The notes under the pieces: generated by a model
Told to the model about the DNA's origin: nothing
What the model saw: the letters and a program-made list of their open reading frames with translations, nothing else
The model's database searches: none
Translations under genes and position numbers: made by a program
Origin: Capsulimonadaceae bacterium
GTDB taxonomy: Bacteria > Armatimonadota > Armatimonadia > Armatimonadales > Capsulimonadaceae
DNA length: 64,000 nt
Reading direction: 5' to 3'
Assembly: GCA_031292625.1 (NCBI GenBank)
Contig: JARLGU010000015.1
Location: 62,001-126,000, forward strand
Shown: one piece after another, positions 53,271-62,734 of the stretch
Numbering within the stretch: position 1 is the stretch's first letter
Layout: every line of letters starts with the position of its first letter

Positions 53271-53813
53271 ATGACCGATACGAATAGCGAACCAGGTTCT
53301 CCGGTTATCGTCAGCGTGCGCGTCGATGGCGAGGGGGAAGATGCGGCGCTTCAGTTCGGCGGCCCAGACGGTCCCCTGCGGATTTTTCAGCAACCGAAAC
53401 TCAACCAGACACCCGCACAGAGCGCGGCCCTTCTCAAGACGCGCGTGACCACGGGAAACGAGATCGATTTTCAGGACGAAGCCGGCATAATCCGGGCGAC
53501 GCTGCGATTTAGCGACGATGGCGATGCGACTCTCTCGATGTTTGACGCAATGGGACGCTTAGAGTGGAGCGCTCCCATTCGGGCTGAACACGTTGTCCCC
53601 GATACCCCCGCGCTTCTCCCTAAGCGCACTCGTCGATACCGCATGATCGCCGGATCGTTCATGCTGTTTCTTCTGGTCTTGACTGCGCCCTTTATTCTTA
53701 TCACTCCCTCGGCAGGGCCAGACTTCGTCGTGCGCGCATCGATCGGTCTGATAATCGCGGTCATGGCTTCTATCTTCGTGCTGCAGGTTTTTCGCGGCCG
53801 CCACCACCTGTAG
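53271..53813 (+). CDS. Hypothetical two-TM membrane protein
   Basis: The 180-residue protein has a soluble beta-rich N-terminal part (about 1-120) and two C-terminal transmembrane segments (MIAGSFMLFLLVLTAPFILI and IGLIIAVMASIFVLQVF), joined by a short outside loop. There is no known domain or signal. It is followed after 45 bp by an alpha/beta hydrolase gene in the same direction, so the two may be co-expressed. Confidence 0.65.
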   Translation: MTDTNSEPGSPVIVSVRVDGEGEDAALQFGGPDGPLRIFQQPKLNQTPAQSAALLKTRVTTGNEIDFQDEAGIIRATLRFSDDGDATLSMFDAMGRLEWSAPIRAEHVVPDTPALLPKRTRRYRMIAGSFMLFLLVLTAPFILITPSAGPDFVVRASIGLIIAVMASIFVLQVFRGRHHL

Positions 53814-53858
53814 GATAACGTCGCGGATTTGGGTTTCACTTTAGAGCGGAGGCTGCAC

Positions 53859-55037
53859 TTGGCAAAAATCATGTTCGTTCACGGAGCCGGCTTTCGCGAG
53901 CCCGCTTATACGAACACATGCAACATTATTTCCACGGGCTTGCGCCTCATCGATGAGCGGCACGAGCTCATTCCCTGCTACTGGGGCGACGACTATGGCG
54001 CGGTTCAACCAAAGCTGTCGATCCCGACGGTCACGAGCCAGTCCGTCGAGGTGCACTATCGCGAGACAGCGGACGCATTGTGGCTCTTGCTTTACTCGGA
54101 TCCGTTGGTTGAACTCCGTATCCTTTCCGCCGAGGGCGTGCGTTCGGACGCATCGACAGCCGACGAAAGCGGTGAGAAGCTTGCGGGTACGGTGCGCACC
54201 TTCGAGCCTTCGCCTAGTCTGCTCAGCAAATTCGACTCTCTTGGCATTCTTAACTCCTTTAAGCAAGCGCGCGAGGAGATCCCCTTGCTTGCGCAAATGA
54301 ACAGCCTGCTGAACATCAAAACACGCGATCCCGCTCCCTACAGGCAGGCGCTTACGCGGGCGGTGATTGCGCGGACGCTCTCGCTCGCATACGGCCGCGA
54401 GCGCGCGGAGATGCTCTCGGCAGAAGACCGCGAAGCGCTCGTCGAGGATATTCTCAAGCATTTTGGCGACCGGCCGGGAGGCATTACGGGGCTGGTCGAG
54501 ACAATTTGCAGAGGAATTGCGTTTGGCATGGTCACGAGCGGCGCGGCGCACAATCGGGAGGCCCTGACCGAATACGCGTCGCCGATTGCGGGCGACATAT
54601 TGCTTTACCAGGCGCACGGCGAGCCGATTCGGAACTTCATTAAGCAAGCGGTACTCGCACTTGAGGGACCGGTGGTCGTCTTTGCGCACAGTCTCGGGGC
54701 GATCGCCGTGCTGGAGATGCTCGTGGAGTGTGCGGATGAAGATCTGCCAATCCCTCTGTTAGTGACATTGGGTACACAAGTCTCCTATCTGTACGAAATT
54801 GGCGCGTTGACGACCCTGAATCCTGGCGATCCGCTTCCTGAGCGCTTGCCTACCTGGATAAATCTTTATGACCCGTCCGATCTTTTAAGCTATGTTTGCG
54901 GACCCGTTTTTCCAGGCCGGGTCCGCGATGTCGAAATCGCCAGCCACCAGCCTATTCAGTTTGCGCACGGCGCCTACTGGACCAACCCGGCCACCTGGTC
55001 GGTCATCGCGGATGCGTTGAAGGAGTTGGCGGAGTGA
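53859..55037 (+). CDS. Alpha/beta-hydrolase fold protein
   Basis: The 392-residue protein starts with MAKIMFVHGAGF (first strand and oxyanion HG loop). The nucleophile elbow is VFAHSLGAIAVLEML (GxSxG written AHSLGA), and a C-terminal HGAYW may supply the catalytic histidine. A long helical insertion (about 80-250) lies between the first strands and the elbow. The start is TTG at 53859, with GGAGG exactly 6 nt before it, and not the in-frame codon 10 residues upstream. It resembles lipase/PGAP1-like serine hydrolases; substrate unknown. Confidence 0.75.
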   Translation: MAKIMFVHGAGFREPAYTNTCNIISTGLRLIDERHELIPCYWGDDYGAVQPKLSIPTVTSQSVEVHYRETADALWLLLYSDPLVELRILSAEGVRSDASTADESGEKLAGTVRTFEPSPSLLSKFDSLGILNSFKQAREEIPLLAQMNSLLNIKTRDPAPYRQALTRAVIARTLSLAYGRERAEMLSAEDREALVEDILKHFGDRPGGITGLVETICRGIAFGMVTSGAAHNREALTEYASPIAGDILLYQAHGEPIRNFIKQAVLALEGPVVVFAHSLGAIAVLEMLVECADEDLPIPLLVTLGTQVSYLYEIGALTTLNPGDPLPERLPTWINLYDPSDLLSYVCGPVFPGRVRDVEIASHQPIQFAHGAYWTNPATWSVIADALKELAE

Positions 55038-55271
55038 AGCAACGCGCACGCCCATTGTGAGCCGGGGACGGTGTGGCGACGGCCGGGCAAATATCCCGGT
55101 GCGCGCTCCGCTGCGGGCTTAGAGAGCCTTGAGGCTCCGAGTATTGTCGCGGAAATCGCCCGAAACGAGCGTGCCCGCCGCTCTAATTTGCGAAAGTGCA
55201 AGGAATGCTGGGCGCACATGGCGTATTGGCGCTTTATTGTGTTATGAAAAGGACGTCGCAAAGTTCGATAT

Positions 55272-56552
55272 ATGCAGCCATTTAATGATCTCAGAGATTG
55301 GTTTGTCCAAAAGCAGTTTGGCCTGTTCATCCACTGGGGGCTTTACGCAATCCCTGGTTGGCACGAGCAGCATCAGATGCGGGCGCGGGCGCCTTATGAC
55401 GAGTATGTGAAGCTAGCTGAGCAGTGGAACCCGGTGCGTTTCAATCCGAATTCGTGGCTCGATCTGATGGAAGAGGCCGGCATGCAGTATCTGTGCCTTA
55501 CGACCAAACACCATGACGGCTTCTGTTTATGGGATTCGGCGCAGACGACCTATAACACGATGAACACGCCGTATGGCAAGGATGTGCTGCGAGAAGTCGC
55601 GGATGCCTGCCACAAGCGGAACATTCCGCTCTGCCTGTACTATTCCTGCGTGGACTGGCATCAGCCAAACTACCCGAATCAGGGTCGGCACCACGAACTT
55701 CCCGGTCCCGTCCCGGGCGGCGTTCCGGATCATGCGCGCTATATGGAGTTCGTCCGGGAGCAGGTTCGGGAACTGTGCACGAATTACGGGGAAATCTCGG
55801 GATTCTGGTGGGACATGAATGTCGAGCAGCACGTGGATTCATCGATTAACGGCTTGATCCGCTCGTTGCAGCCGTCGGCCGTCATTAACGACCGAGGATA
55901 CGATGGCGGCGACTTCGGCACGCCGGAGCGCGACTTCGACGAAAACCCGCTAAACGGCGCGGCGTCCGGCAAGCGCCTGGAAGCCTGCCAATCCGTCAGC
56001 ACGGAAAGCTGGGGATACCGCAGGGACGAGTCGTACTATGCGGACCGTCACCTATTGCGCGGGATCGATCGGTTCCTCGCGAACGGAGCCAACTATCTGT
56101 TGAATGTCGGTCCGCGACCCGATGGAACGATTCCCGAGGACTCCGCCGCGATCCTGCGCCGGATCGGTCAGTGGTACCGTACCGTGCGCGAGGCGGTATT
56201 CGACGTTAGCCCAGCCTCGCAGTTAACTGCGACCAAGGAAGTGCTGCTTACGAGGCGCGGAAATACGGTGTACGTTCATCTGCTGCACGACCCGATCGCA
56301 GATTCGGTCAAATTAGGGCCGATCGCCTCGCTTCCAAGATCGGCGACGCTTCTCAATACCGGAGAGCCGGTGCGCTTCACCGTTGACGTGCCTCCGAGCG
56401 AGTGGCACGCGAACGTGCCGAGCCTCCGGCTTCAGGGCCTCCCCGTTAACGAACTTGGAAACACGGTGATGGTTGTGAGGCTAGAGTTCGACGACCTTCC
56501 AGACGCCGTTGCAACACCTGCCGCGGATGCGACGAACATCCACGTGCGATAG
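55272..56552 (+). CDS. Alpha-L-fucosidase, GH29
   Basis: The 426-residue enzyme removes terminal L-fucose. The barrel shows FGLFIHWGLYAIPGWHEQ, YLCLTTKHHDGFCLWDS and GFWWDMNVEQHVD, with nucleophile D181 in WWDM (WFDG-like in many relatives), then LLNVGPRPDGTIPEDS. A C-terminal beta-sandwich follows (about 320-426). No signal peptide, so it acts in the cytosol on imported oligosaccharides. The adjacent genes encode other catabolic enzymes, suggesting a shared pathway. Confidence 0.92.
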   Translation: MQPFNDLRDWFVQKQFGLFIHWGLYAIPGWHEQHQMRARAPYDEYVKLAEQWNPVRFNPNSWLDLMEEAGMQYLCLTTKHHDGFCLWDSAQTTYNTMNTPYGKDVLREVADACHKRNIPLCLYYSCVDWHQPNYPNQGRHHELPGPVPGGVPDHARYMEFVREQVRELCTNYGEISGFWWDMNVEQHVDSSINGLIRSLQPSAVINDRGYDGGDFGTPERDFDENPLNGAASGKRLEACQSVSTESWGYRRDESYYADRHLLRGIDRFLANGANYLLNVGPRPDGTIPEDSAAILRRIGQWYRTVREAVFDVSPASQLTATKEVLLTRRGNTVYVHLLHDPIADSVKLGPIASLPRSATLLNTGEPVRFTVDVPPSEWHANVPSLRLQGLPVNELGNTVMVVRLEFDDLPDAVATPAADATNIHVR

Positions 56553-56712
56553 CCGACGCCCAATGCTGGGGCATCAACGTATCAAGGACGCATAACGAGC
56601 AGGCGCGGAACTACTCCGGAGGGGCGCGAATGCGGGCGTGTTCGACCAGAAATTGGAGGGCGGCTTGGCATAGGCGCCTCGAATGTGCGCCTATGCTATT
56701 GGAGCGGAAAGA

Positions 56713-56961
56713 CTAGACTGCGTCGGCGGTTACGGCTTGTGCGGCCAAATCATGCTTCTGACAGTGGAGTTTGGAATCGGTAAGACGCCAGTAATGGATC
56801 GGCTGTCCGTCGTCATCCAATTCGACTTTTCCGTTCACGCGGACGACCCATCGGTCGATCGGCGCGGGCTGCAGCCTAAGCTCGTAAGAGCCAACATGAC
56901 CGGTTGAAGAATAGGTTCCATCCGGTTTTCGAGTCCAGACAAGCTTTTGCGGTGACGACAT
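56713..56961 (-). CDS. Small hypothetical protein
   Basis: The 82-residue protein begins MSSPQKLVWTRKPDGTYSST and reads as a compact beta-rich fold (VVRVNGKVELDDDGQPIHYW). A TAGGAG lies 12 nt before the ATG, and A/T-rich sequence upstream may hold a promoter. No known family is recognised. Confidence 0.5.
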   Translation of the reverse strand: MSSPQKLVWTRKPDGTYSSTGHVGSYELRLQPAPIDRWVVRVNGKVELDDDGQPIHYWRLTDSKLHCQKHDLAAQAVTADAV

Positions 56962-57441
56962 TGTGACGATGCTCCTAACTAATGACTACTATTATTATCA
57001 CTCAAAAAGTCACAATAATCAATGGACACCCGCGCCGTTTCCAAGGCCAAGCGTGCGTGAACGCGCCCGATTCCTGCTTTAGAAGCGGCAGAATGGTTAT
57101 TTGCTGCACAGAAAAGGCTTTTTAAAAAAACTTCTTATCCAGCCGTATGGATCCTTGCACGGACATCTTCAACCGGTTCGCTTAGGGGCGGCCGCCGGGG
57201 AAATGCCGGCTCTTGTCTCCGCGCCGCCGGGCTTCTGGCTGCCCCACACTGCCAGCGCTCGCACGTTGTACGCGGCGCAAGAGGGTGCTTCCTGTTTCTT
57301 GACAATTGCGTGAAACCCGTCGGGAGATTGCTGCTGGCTTAGTTCAGAATCAGTATTGGCGGATTTTAGGGGATTTTGTACTATAATCGACATGAATAGA
57401 TGTCCTAATGCTCCTCTGGCGCATCAGGATTTGCTAGAAAC
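56962..57441. other. Intergenic region with A/T-rich segment and promoter
   Basis: This 480-bp gap holds an A/T-rich tract (about 56985-57020) near the start of the small minus-strand gene and a TATAAT box at 57382-57387. Open frames at 57101-57313 (plus) and 57169-57393 (minus) have no supporting sites or motifs and are not called. Confidence 0.5.
57382..57387 (+). promoter_or_regulatory. -10 box upstream of the N-formylglutamate amidohydrolase
   Basis: TATAAT ends 4 nt before an ATG at 57392 that opens a short reading frame, and about 55 nt before the amidohydrolase ATG at 57442. Confidence 0.5.
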
Positions 57442-57484
57442 ATGCAGCCCATACTCATCCACATTCCCCATTCATCGCCCTTGA
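57392..57484 (+). CDS. Possible 30-codon leader peptide
   Basis: The frame MNRCPNAPLAHQDLLETCSP continues ten more residues to a TGA at 57482-57484, overlapping the amidohydrolase start by 43 nt in another frame. It starts 4 nt after a TATAAT box, as for the leaderless genes in the window. It may be a regulatory leader or may be chance. Confidence 0.3.
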   Translation: MNRCPNAPLAHQDLLETCSPYSSTFPIHRP

Positions 57485-58242
57485 TCCCCAATGAGCTTCG
57501 TTCGCAGTTCTGCGTCGACGACGATTATCTTCGAGATGAGCTGCTTAAGCTAACCGACTGGTTTGTCGACGATCTGTTCAATGCCGACGGATTCGATTCG
57601 ATCGTTTTTCCGGTGAGCAGGTTTGTCGTCGATGTTGAGCGGTTTGCTTATAAGGCGGCTGAACCGATGTCAAGCGTCGGAATGGGCGTCATCTATACAA
57701 ATGGGACGGACGGGACGCCAATCCGGAACACGCTAAAGCCACAGGCCCGCGAGCGGTTGTTCCGGTGTTACTATTGCCCCCATCACGCTTATTTGAATTC
57801 GTGGGCGGATGACGCCCTCGCGGAATACGGGGCGTGTTTAGTGATCGACGCCCATTCCTTTCGCTCTTCGCCCTTGCCGTGTGATTTGGACCAGGAGCCG
57901 GAGCGCCCCGATATCTGTGTGGGCGTCGATCATTATCACACGCCGCCGGAGCTGGAACGCTGTGTCGTTGATCGTTTCCGGAGCTTCGGATACACTGTCT
58001 TCGTAAACAAGCCATCGACAGGCGCCCTGGTTCCTTCTTCGGTCTGGAAGAAGGACAGTCGCGCTTGGGCCATCATGATCGAAATCAACAGGGCGCTCTA
58101 CATGAACGAGGCTGACGGAATGCGCGCCGCCAATTACGATCGCGTTAAAGAGCACGTCGCGAGCGTCCTCGACGCTTGTCGTGAAATCATTCCGTCGCCG
58201 GCGGCAACAAAAGTGCAGGCACAGCTCACGCTTGAGTTCTAG
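57442..58242 (+). CDS. N-formylglutamate amidohydrolase
   Basis: The 266-residue enzyme hydrolyses N-formylglutamate to glutamate and formate, the last step of one histidine-degradation route. Family marks are ILIHIPHSSPLIPNEL at the start, the VVDVERFAYK segment, CLVIDAHSFRSSPLPCD and the late EINRALYMNEADG. It shares its path with the formimidoyltransferase at 40964-41818, although the two belong to alternative branches. No hut genes are seen next to it; its neighbours are glycosidases. Confidence 0.92.
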   Translation: MQPILIHIPHSSPLIPNELRSQFCVDDDYLRDELLKLTDWFVDDLFNADGFDSIVFPVSRFVVDVERFAYKAAEPMSSVGMGVIYTNGTDGTPIRNTLKPQARERLFRCYYCPHHAYLNSWADDALAEYGACLVIDAHSFRSSPLPCDLDQEPERPDICVGVDHYHTPPELERCVVDRFRSFGYTVFVNKPSTGALVPSSVWKKDSRAWAIMIEINRALYMNEADGMRAANYDRVKEHVASVLDACREIIPSPAATKVQAQLTLEF

Positions 58243-58404
58243 AATGGCGTCGCGCAGTGACGTAACGCACAATGGGCGCTTTTATACGCTAGAGCAGTCG
58301 CCTTTGTGTCATTTACTTGCACTTGGCAGGGAGTTCGCGCATAAATCTCGAACTACTGGGCATCAATCCGTCGTAAGGCGGCGAGGGAGAGTAGTTCGTT
58401 CGTT

Positions 58405-59922
58405 ATGAAGATTGACCTGCGCGACGGAGAGTGCTGGTGGGGTGGATTTGTTCAAGACGGGGTCGCAATGCCGTTCGGGCGTGAGCCTTTCGATCGCGAC
58501 CTGACTTCGCCGAAGCAGAGCAATCAGGCAGCGCCGTTGCTCGTGTCGAATTCTGGCCGGTACGTATGGTCAGAAAGGCCGTTCGCGTTCGCCTTTCGCG
58601 ATGGCTGCCTGGAGATCGATTGCCGCGCCTCAGTGAACCTTTGCGATGGCGGGAGCACTCTGAGAGAGGGTTTCCTGGCCGCGTCAACCGCGCACTTTCC
58701 GCCGTCAGGCGCGTTTCCGGATCCTCGTCTTTTTAGCGCGCCGCAATACAACCTCTGGATCGAGACGCTTTATGAGCCGACGCAAGAAAAGGTGCTGGCC
58801 TATACGGATGCTCTTATTGCGGCCGGCTTTCCGCCAGGCGTCTTGATGATCGACGACAATTGGCATGGGCCGTACGGCGATTGGCGATTCAACCGGCTTG
58901 CGTTTCCAGATCCAAAGGCGATGATCGACGAACTGCACGCCAAGGGCTTTCTCGTAATGCTCTGGGTCTGTAACTTTATCTCTCCGGACACCGCCGTCTT
59001 TCGCAACCTGCGCGAGCGAGGCTACCTCCTGCTGAGCGAGGACGGAACCCCGGCGATCCGTCGATGGTGGAATGGCTACAGCGCAATCCTGGATGCGACA
59101 AACCCCGCGGCAGTCGACTGGCTCTGGACGCAACTTGACAAGCTCCGGACGGAATGCGGTGTCGACGGATTCAAGCTGGACGCGGGCGACTTCGTCGGTT
59201 TTCGCGATACAGACATATCCTATGTCCCTACCGATCCTAACGGTCATTGCGAGGCGTGGGCGCGGGTCGGACTGCACTTTACGCTGAACGAATACCGGGC
59301 CTGCTGGAAGCTTGGCGGGCAGCCTCTCGCTCAGCGTCTTTCGGATAAGCTTCACTCGTGGGCTGACTTTAATGGATTGGGGAGTTTGATTCCGAACGGT
59401 CTCGCGCAGGGGCTTCTTGGCTATGCGTATACGTGTCCGGATATGATTGGCGGCGGAGAGTTCCGCAGCTTTCTCGATCACAGCGATTCACTTGATCAGG
59501 AGCTTTTCGTCAGAATGGCTCAGTGCTCGGCCCTTTTCCCTACGATGCAGTTTTCGGCGGCGCCGTGGCGTGTGCTCGATGATGAACATCTTGCGATTGT
59601 CTTGCAGGCCGCTAAGATTCACGTTGAGCATGGCGATGAGATCCTTGCTCTTGCTCGCGACGCGTCCCATACTGGCGAGCCGATTATCAGGCACATGGCA
59701 TATGTCTTTCCGGACTGCGGCTTTGAGGCCGTCAAGGATCAATTTATGCTGGGAAATGATTTATTGGTCGCCCCCGTGGTTACGAAGGGCAGCCGCCGCC
59801 GTGTCGTCAAGTTTCCTCCGGGAACGTGGCAGGGCGATGACGGCAGCATGGTCGCCGGACCGTGCGTCGAGGAAGTTTCCGCGCCGCTTTCGCGCTTGCC
59901 GCGATACAGGCGGATCGATTGA
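58405..59922 (+). CDS. GH31-family glycosidase
   Basis: The 505-residue protein has the GH31 barrel with GVLMIDDNWHGPYGDWRFN, nucleophile D259 in DGFKLDAGD, HSWADFNGL as the likely acid/base region, TCPDMIGGGEFRSF and a C-terminal beta domain (GNDLLVAPVVTKGSRRRVVK). The short N-terminal domain and no signal indicate a small intracellular enzyme, possibly an alpha-glucosidase, alpha-xylosidase or alpha-galactosidase-type GH31 member. It is followed after 51 bp by a Gfo/Idh/MocA oxidoreductase. Confidence 0.9.
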   Translation: MKIDLRDGECWWGGFVQDGVAMPFGREPFDRDLTSPKQSNQAAPLLVSNSGRYVWSERPFAFAFRDGCLEIDCRASVNLCDGGSTLREGFLAASTAHFPPSGAFPDPRLFSAPQYNLWIETLYEPTQEKVLAYTDALIAAGFPPGVLMIDDNWHGPYGDWRFNRLAFPDPKAMIDELHAKGFLVMLWVCNFISPDTAVFRNLRERGYLLLSEDGTPAIRRWWNGYSAILDATNPAAVDWLWTQLDKLRTECGVDGFKLDAGDFVGFRDTDISYVPTDPNGHCEAWARVGLHFTLNEYRACWKLGGQPLAQRLSDKLHSWADFNGLGSLIPNGLAQGLLGYAYTCPDMIGGGEFRSFLDHSDSLDQELFVRMAQCSALFPTMQFSAAPWRVLDDEHLAIVLQAAKIHVEHGDEILALARDASHTGEPIIRHMAYVFPDCGFEAVKDQFMLGNDLLVAPVVTKGSRRRVVKFPPGTWQGDDGSMVAGPCVEEVSAPLSRLPRYRRID

Positions 59923-59973
59923 CGGCTGGGTTATTGGCGACTGAGAGCTCATCGTAGGAGGCGAGACGAAGCC

Positions 59974-60963
59974 ATGGCGACAGAGGGATTGCGGATCGGT
60001 ATCATTGGCGCGGGGGGATTTGCGCGTACGCACTTCATTCTTCTCTCGCGTATGCCGGATGTGCATATTGTCGCTGCTTGCGATACGAAGGAGAATGCCC
60101 TGCGCGTTGCGGTAGAGGAATTTGCCGTACCGGGCCGCTACAACGACTATCGAAAGCTGCTTGAAGAGGCCGACGTCGACGCCGTTTATGTTGCCGTCAG
60201 CCCGCGCGCGATGTTCGGAATTACGATGGATGTTATCGCATCGGGAAAGCACGTCTTCGCGGAGAAGCCGCTAGGGTCGAACATCGAACAGACGCGCGCG
60301 CTTGTCGCTGCCGCAGAGACCGCCGGGATCAAAACCGCCGTGGGCGTCAATCGACGATATTGTGCGGTGATCCGGAAGGCGAAAGAGGTTGTCGAACAAC
60401 GCGGCCCGATTTCCGGAGTGCTCGGCGAGTTTCATAAGAACTGCGCGGAGACTCTTTACGGCATGAGTATCCTGCATTGCGATGGGCTGCATGCGCTGGA
60501 TGCCTTGCGTTATATTGGCGGCGATGTCGCATCCGTTCACGCGCAAGCCGATCGCTGGTACCGATCCAGCGGTTGGGAAGGGCTCAACAACGTCTTTCAC
60601 GCAATGATCCGCTTTGAAAGCGGAGCTTCCGGCATCTTCATTGCAAATCGGCAGGGCGGCGCGCGTCGAGAGTACTTCGAGATCCATGGAAGCGACATCT
60701 CCGCCTATATTTATACGCCAAACCGGGCGGAGATTTACCGCGCCGGAGTATCGCGTCCGGAGATTATTCGCGGCGAGGAGTTGACGGGCAGCAGCGATCC
60801 TCTCGTAACGTATGGCTATGAGGCGGAGAGCCGGGACTTTATCGACGCCATACTCAACGATGGCGTATCACAGACCAACTTTGCGGACAATCTCAAAACG
60901 ATGCTGCTTTGCGATCAGATCAATGCCGGTGACCACGTGGAGCGCGTGGAAGCGGGGCGATGA
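59974..60963 (+). CDS. Gfo/Idh/MocA-family sugar oxidoreductase
   Basis: The 329-residue protein has an N-terminal NAD(P)-binding Rossmann fold (IGIIGAGGFARTHF), the EKPLGSN motif after the cofactor domain, and a C-terminal alpha/beta substrate domain (LHCDGLHALDALRYIGGDV). These enzymes oxidise or epimerise sugars or inositols. A GTAGGAGG site precedes the ATG. The gene between GH31 and glpD suggests a role in processing a released sugar. The substrate is not clear. Confidence 0.9.
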   Translation: MATEGLRIGIIGAGGFARTHFILLSRMPDVHIVAACDTKENALRVAVEEFAVPGRYNDYRKLLEEADVDAVYVAVSPRAMFGITMDVIASGKHVFAEKPLGSNIEQTRALVAAAETAGIKTAVGVNRRYCAVIRKAKEVVEQRGPISGVLGEFHKNCAETLYGMSILHCDGLHALDALRYIGGDVASVHAQADRWYRSSGWEGLNNVFHAMIRFESGASGIFIANRQGGARREYFEIHGSDISAYIYTPNRAEIYRAGVSRPEIIRGEELTGSSDPLVTYGYEAESRDFIDAILNDGVSQTNFADNLKTMLLCDQINAGDHVERVEAGR

Positions 60964-61021
60964 GCAGCTAGTGAACCCGGCGATTTCGTCTTTCGGGCGA
61001 AATGCCGATTTGGAAACCATA

Positions 61022-62734
61022 ATGAAAACCTTATCTCAAAGCGATAGACAACAATCGCTTGAATTGATGGGATCAACTCCCGTCGACGTTCTGGTAATTG
61101 GCGGCGGAATTACAGGAGTTTCCGTCGCATTCGATGCCGCCCTGCAGGGCTATTCCGTGGCGCTTGTCGAGAAGAGCGATTACGCTTCGGGGACGAGCAG
61201 CAAATCGACGAAGCTCGCGCACGGGGGTATACGGTATCTGCCTCAACTCGATTTCGGCCTTGTGCACGAGGCGCTTATCGAGCGCGGGCGATTATTTCGA
61301 AATGCGCCGTGGCTGGTGAGGCCAATATCTTTCGTTTTGCCTCTCTACGATTGGTCGAAACGTCCGTTGGGTCTCCCGATAGCTCCGCCATGGGGGATCG
61401 GATTGCCTGCGATTGTGAATATTGGTCTTTCCCTGTATGACCTGCTCGCTGGCAAGCTCAATGTCCGCAAGCACTCGCGCCTTTCTTTCGAGGATCTCAA
61501 GTCCGCGGCTCCGGCACTCGCCACACGCGGGATCCGGGCAGCCTTTGCGTATCATGACGGCCAGACCGACGATGTCCGGCTTACTTTGGCCATATTGCGC
61601 AGCGCCGCGAATGCCGGTGCGCTGACCGCGAACTATGCGGAAGTCACCGGATTTGATATCGATTCTGGCGCAATCCGATCCGTTCGCGTGAGGGACAGTA
61701 TCCTGGGGCGCGATTACACGGTGCGGGCTCGCCACGTTGTAAACGCCACCGGGGTTCACGCGGCTCGTATCGAGGAACTGACGGGCCGCGCATCTCAAAT
61801 CACGATCAGCCCATCGAAAGGCGTACACCTAATCGTGGATGCGCGGACGCTTCCGGTAGGCGATCACGCCATCGTGCTGCCGGAAACGGACGATGGTCGC
61901 CTTATGTTCATTATTCCGTGGCGGGAGCGCGTCCTGATTGGCACTACCGACACCGTCGGCGACGATATCGATGAGCCCGTTACGACGCAGGACGACGTTG
62001 CGTACTTAATTGACCACTGCAATCGCTACCTCAACTTTCGCTTGCGACCTGAAGACGTAATCAGCACGATGGCCGGTTATCGTCCGCTCACAAAGCGTGC
62101 TGATAATGGCTCGACGCGCAGCTTGTCGCGGCGTCATTTGCTTCACGACGGTCCGTGCGGCATGATTTCAATAACCGGGGGCAAACTGACGACCTGTAGG
62201 ATTATGGCCGAGGAGACCGTCGCGCACATTAATCGTCGCGAAGGGCGTCGCGGCGGCGCGCGGACAGTATCCGCTTTGCTCGATGGCGGCGAAAATTGGC
62301 CGATAGATTGGGCCGGAACCGTTGCCGCCGTCGCTGTAGGGGCATTGCCTACCGAGCTCACGCGGCATCTGGAAGAGACCTACGGCGGCAATGCCGTCAA
62401 GATCGTCGAGATGATAGCGGAGCGCCCGGAATGGGCTGCTAAGATCGTCGATGACCTTCCTTATGTGGTCGCTGAGGTTGCCTATGCCTGCCGTTACGAG
62501 CAGGCCCTAGTCCTTGAGGATGTCTTGGAGCGCCGGATCCGTATTGCGCTTGAGCGTTGCGATCACGGTATTGCCGTCGCGTCAAAAGTCGCGGCCTTGA
62601 TGGCGGCTGAACTTGGGTGGAGCGACGCCCGGGTGAAAGCCGAGATTGGGTCGTTTGAGGCCGGATGTGCAAGGCGTTACGCTGCCGTGGCTACGGATGC
62701 CGCAGGCGCAATCGCAACCCAAGAGACCTTGTAA
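61022..62734 (+). CDS. glpD: Aerobic glycerol-3-phosphate dehydrogenase
   Basis: The 570-residue FAD enzyme oxidises glycerol-3-phosphate to dihydroxyacetone phosphate and passes electrons to quinone at the membrane. The N-terminal VDVLVIGGGITGVSVAFDAA binds FAD; TSSKSTKLAHGGIRYLPQLD, HHVVNATG-like segments and the C-terminal GlpD domain (YACRYEQALVLEDVLERRIR) are conserved. The ATG at 61022 is taken; an in-frame start far upstream would overlap the oxidoreductase gene. It lies 58 bp after that gene. Confidence 0.95.
   Translation: MKTLSQSDRQQSLELMGSTPVDVLVIGGGITGVSVAFDAALQGYSVALVEKSDYASGTSSKSTKLAHGGIRYLPQLDFGLVHEALIERGRLFRNAPWLVRPISFVLPLYDWSKRPLGLPIAPPWGIGLPAIVNIGLSLYDLLAGKLNVRKHSRLSFEDLKSAAPALATRGIRAAFAYHDGQTDDVRLTLAILRSAANAGALTANYAEVTGFDIDSGAIRSVRVRDSILGRDYTVRARHVVNATGVHAARIEELTGRASQITISPSKGVHLIVDARTLPVGDHAIVLPETDDGRLMFIIPWRERVLIGTTDTVGDDIDEPVTTQDDVAYLIDHCNRYLNFRLRPEDVISTMAGYRPLTKRADNGSTRSLSRRHLLHDGPCGMISITGGKLTTCRIMAEETVAHINRREGRRGGARTVSALLDGGENWPIDWAGTVAAVAVGALPTELTRHLEETYGGNAVKIVEMIAERPEWAAKIVDDLPYVVAEVAYACRYEQALVLEDVLERRIRIALERCDHGIAVASKVAALMAAELGWSDARVKAEIGSFEAGCARRYAAVATDAAGAIATQETL

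Noticed and set aside
57101-57313. 70-codon plus-strand frame in the gap before the amidohydrolase
   Set aside because: No ribosome-binding site, no motif and biased composition; a minus-strand frame at 57169-57393 is equally unsupported.
60812-61021. 70-codon N-terminal extension of glpD
   Set aside because: It lies inside the oxidoreductase gene in another frame and has no GlpD similarity; the ATG at 61022 gives the normal N-terminus.
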